7,427 nt of DNA from Euryarchaeota archaeon UBA121 (GTDB lineage: Archaea; Thermoplasmatota; Poseidoniia; Poseidoniales; Thalassarchaeaceae): positions 857 through 8,283 of the forward strand of contig DANL01000041.1 in NCBI GenBank assembly GCA_002499865.1, read 5' to 3'. Shown piece by piece: positions 6,025 through 7,427 of the stretch (positions are counted from its first letter, which is position 1; the number at the start of each line of letters is the position of its first letter). The position numbers and the translations under genes were made by a program. The notes beneath the pieces are model-generated. The model had not been told where the DNA came from and searched no databases. It was given only the letters and a program-made list of their open reading frames with translations.

Positions 6025-7427
6025 ATGACTGAAATCAGAAAATGTCAAGTCTTGATAGTTGGAGCCGGTCCTGGCGGATATGTAGCTGGAATTAGATCCG
6101 GTCAGCTCGGCCTTGACACCATAGTTGTAGAAGGAGATAAATCAGGAGGGACCTGTCTGATTAGAGGTTGCATTCCGAGTAAGGCCATGATACATGCTGC
6201 TGAAAGATTTGAGTCACTTTCAAAGCATAGTTCTGAGAATGGACATATGGGAATTTCGATATCATCCGAACCAGTTCTAGATATGGCATCACTAATTTCT
6301 TGGAAGGATTCAATTGTTGATCGTTTGAATAAAGGAGTGGAGGCTTTGTTGAAGGGGGCTGGTGTGGAATTAGTAAAAGGATGGGCAACCTTCACTGGCC
6401 CTAAGAGGTGTACTGTCAAAACCTCAGAAGGAGATATAGAAATTGAGGCTGAAAATGTCATTATAGCAACTGGATCTAGTCATATAGACCTTCCTTTCAT
6501 GCCTTGTGATGAAGAGTTCATACTCTCTTCAACAGGGGCTCTTGAGTTAGATTCCTTACCCGCAAAGGTTGCCATAGTTGGAGGCGGTTATATTGGATTA
6601 GAGCTCGGTTGCGCACTTTCTAAGCTAGGGTCAGAGGTAACGGTCATAGAGGGAATGGACAGTATACTGGGAATATTTGACAAGGAGCTACGAAGGCCTC
6701 TGGAGATATGGCTGAAGAAGCATGGAGTCTCTATCCATACTAACTCTCTGGCCAAGGGAGCGAACATCAAGGGAAGAGGCGCCTCAAAGAAAGTCGAGCT
6801 CTCTTACGAGAAGAATGGCGAGCTTCAATCGATTAAGGTTGACAAGGTGTTGGTAACTGTTGGCAGGAAGCCGAATACCAAGGACTGGGGCTTAGAGACG
6901 ATGGGGGTCAGGATGGATCACTCCGGACGATTCATCAGAATTGACAGGCAATGTAGGACAAACATCCCGGGCGTTTTCGCAATCGGTGATGTTTCTGGAG
7001 AGCCGATGCTGGCACACAAGGCTAGTTCACAGGGAGAGATGGTAGCTGAGATTATTTCGGGTTTAAATCGGGAGTTTGACAAGGTTGCTATCCCTGCCAT
7101 TGTTTTCACTGAACCTGAGATTGTTTCTGTGGGACTGATGCCTGATGAGGCCAAAGAAAGGGGTGAGGAGATAATTATCGGGAAATTTCCACTAGCTGCG
7201 AATGGCAGGGCCCTAACTCTTGAAGCCGAGAAAACAGGCGGATTCATCAGAGTCGTAGCTCGAGATTCTGATCATGTTATCCTAGGGATACAGGCAGTAG
7301 GAAGTCATGTAGCTGAACTCCATGGGGAGTTCGTACTAGCTCTTGAGATGGGTGCCCTCTTAGAGGATATTGCCGATACAGTGCATGCTCATCCGACTAT
7401 GGCAGAGGCCTTCCACGAAAGCGTTCT
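6025..7427 (+). CDS. lpdV: Dihydrolipoyl dehydrogenase E3, 3' end cut by window
   Basis: Open from the ATG at 6025 to the window edge: 467 codons without a stop. It is an FAD flavoprotein that reoxidises the dihydrolipoyl arm of E2 and reduces NAD+. The FAD-binding GAGPGG is at 13-18. The redox disulfide is Cys44/Cys49 in CLIRGCIPSK; the two middle residues are Ile-Arg where most relatives have Asn plus a small or aliphatic residue. The second Rossmann motif GGGYIG is at 186-191, followed by an acidic strand end (VIEGMD) that fits NAD+ over NADP+. The FAD motif AIGDV occurs near residue 325. The dimerisation domain carries FTEPEI, and the catalytic pair His456 and Glu461 lies in HAHPTMAEA. 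GEPMLAHKA and AANGRA resemble Pseudomonas LpdV (Lpd-Val). From the family pattern only about 10-20 residues should be missing. Position after E2 shows it is the dedicated E3, although one E3 often serves several complexes. Confidence 0.95.
   Translation, partial: MTEIRKCQVLIVGAGPGGYVAGIRSGQLGLDTIVVEGDKSGGTCLIRGCIPSKAMIHAAERFESLSKHSSENGHMGISISSEPVLDMASLISWKDSIVDRLNKGVEALLKGAGVELVKGWATFTGPKRCTVKTSEGDIEIEAENVIIATGSSHIDLPFMPCDEEFILSSTGALELDSLPAKVAIVGGGYIGLELGCALSKLGSEVTVIEGMDSILGIFDKELRRPLEIWLKKHGVSIHTNSLAKGANIKGRGASKKVELSYEKNGELQSIKVDKVLVTVGRKPNTKDWGLETMGVRMDHSGRFIRIDRQCRTNIPGVFAIGDVSGEPMLAHKASSQGEMVAEIISGLNREFDKVAIPAIVFTEPEIVSVGLMPDEAKERGEEIIIGKFPLAANGRALTLEAEKTGGFIRVVARDSDHVILGIQAVGSHVAELHGEFVLALEMGALLEDIADTVHAHPTMAEAFHESV

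Noticed and set aside
6102..6461. A 119-codon minus-strand frame opposite E3.
   Set aside because: The plus strand encodes the conserved FAD and disulfide region of dihydrolipoyl dehydrogenase here; the antisense product has no recognisable features.
1..7427. Mobile elements, CRISPR arrays, toxin-antitoxin or phage-defence genes.
   Set aside because: No transposase, integrase, direct-repeat array or defence-type protein is visible; essentially all sequence is explained by the tRNA and seven metabolic genes.

Overview
The window looks like a chromosomal segment of an archaeon that carries several bacterial-type metabolic genes. The archaeal call rests mainly on the tRNA-Leu at the left edge. 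It is a class II tRNA with a D-arm of the archaeal CCGAG..GGTCAAAGG kind, a long variable arm and an encoded CCA. Moderate GC, tight packing, GGAGG-type ribosome binding sites inside operons, and a bacterial-type lipoate-dependent 2-oxoacid dehydrogenase operon in an archaeon would fit a marine Thermoplasmata-related lineage such as Marine Group II (Poseidoniales). That placement is inference; no marker gene here proves it.

Left part (1-1296): tRNA-Leu(UAA) on the plus strand meets, with no intergenic base, a convergent two-gene minus-strand unit. The unit is a pteridine-reductase-like short-chain dehydrogenase (PTR1/FolM type) followed after one base by a dihydroneopterin aldolase family protein (FolB/FolX type). 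Together they look like a small pterin or folate module, and both resemble bacterial (alphaproteobacterial-style) proteins from memory of those families. The reductase has Arg where the SDR catalytic Lys is expected.

Middle (1297-1392): a 96-base divergent intergenic region holds a perfect 7-bp inverted repeat with an AAA spacer and an AT-rich TATA-like element about 25 bases before the lipA start.

Right part (1393-7427, running off the edge): one tightly packed plus-strand operon. It encodes lipoyl synthase (lipA), then E1-alpha, E1-beta, E2 and E3 of a branched-chain 2-oxoacid dehydrogenase complex. The order is the same as the Pseudomonas bkdA1-bkdA2-bkdB-lpdV operon, with lipA placed at the head. 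LipA inserts sulfur into octanoyl groups on the E2 lipoyl domain (Lys44). E1 decarboxylates the branched-chain 2-oxoacid and loads the lipoyl arm, E2 passes the acyl group to CoA, and E3 reoxidises the dihydrolipoyl group with NAD+. The catalytic residues of all five proteins are visible. The E3 gene is cut by the window end just after its catalytic His-Glu pair.

I see no mobile element, CRISPR array or clearly new system. The most useful leads are the pterin pair with its altered SDR active site, the divergent palindrome, and the combination of lipA with a complete bacterial-type bkd operon next to an archaeal tRNA.
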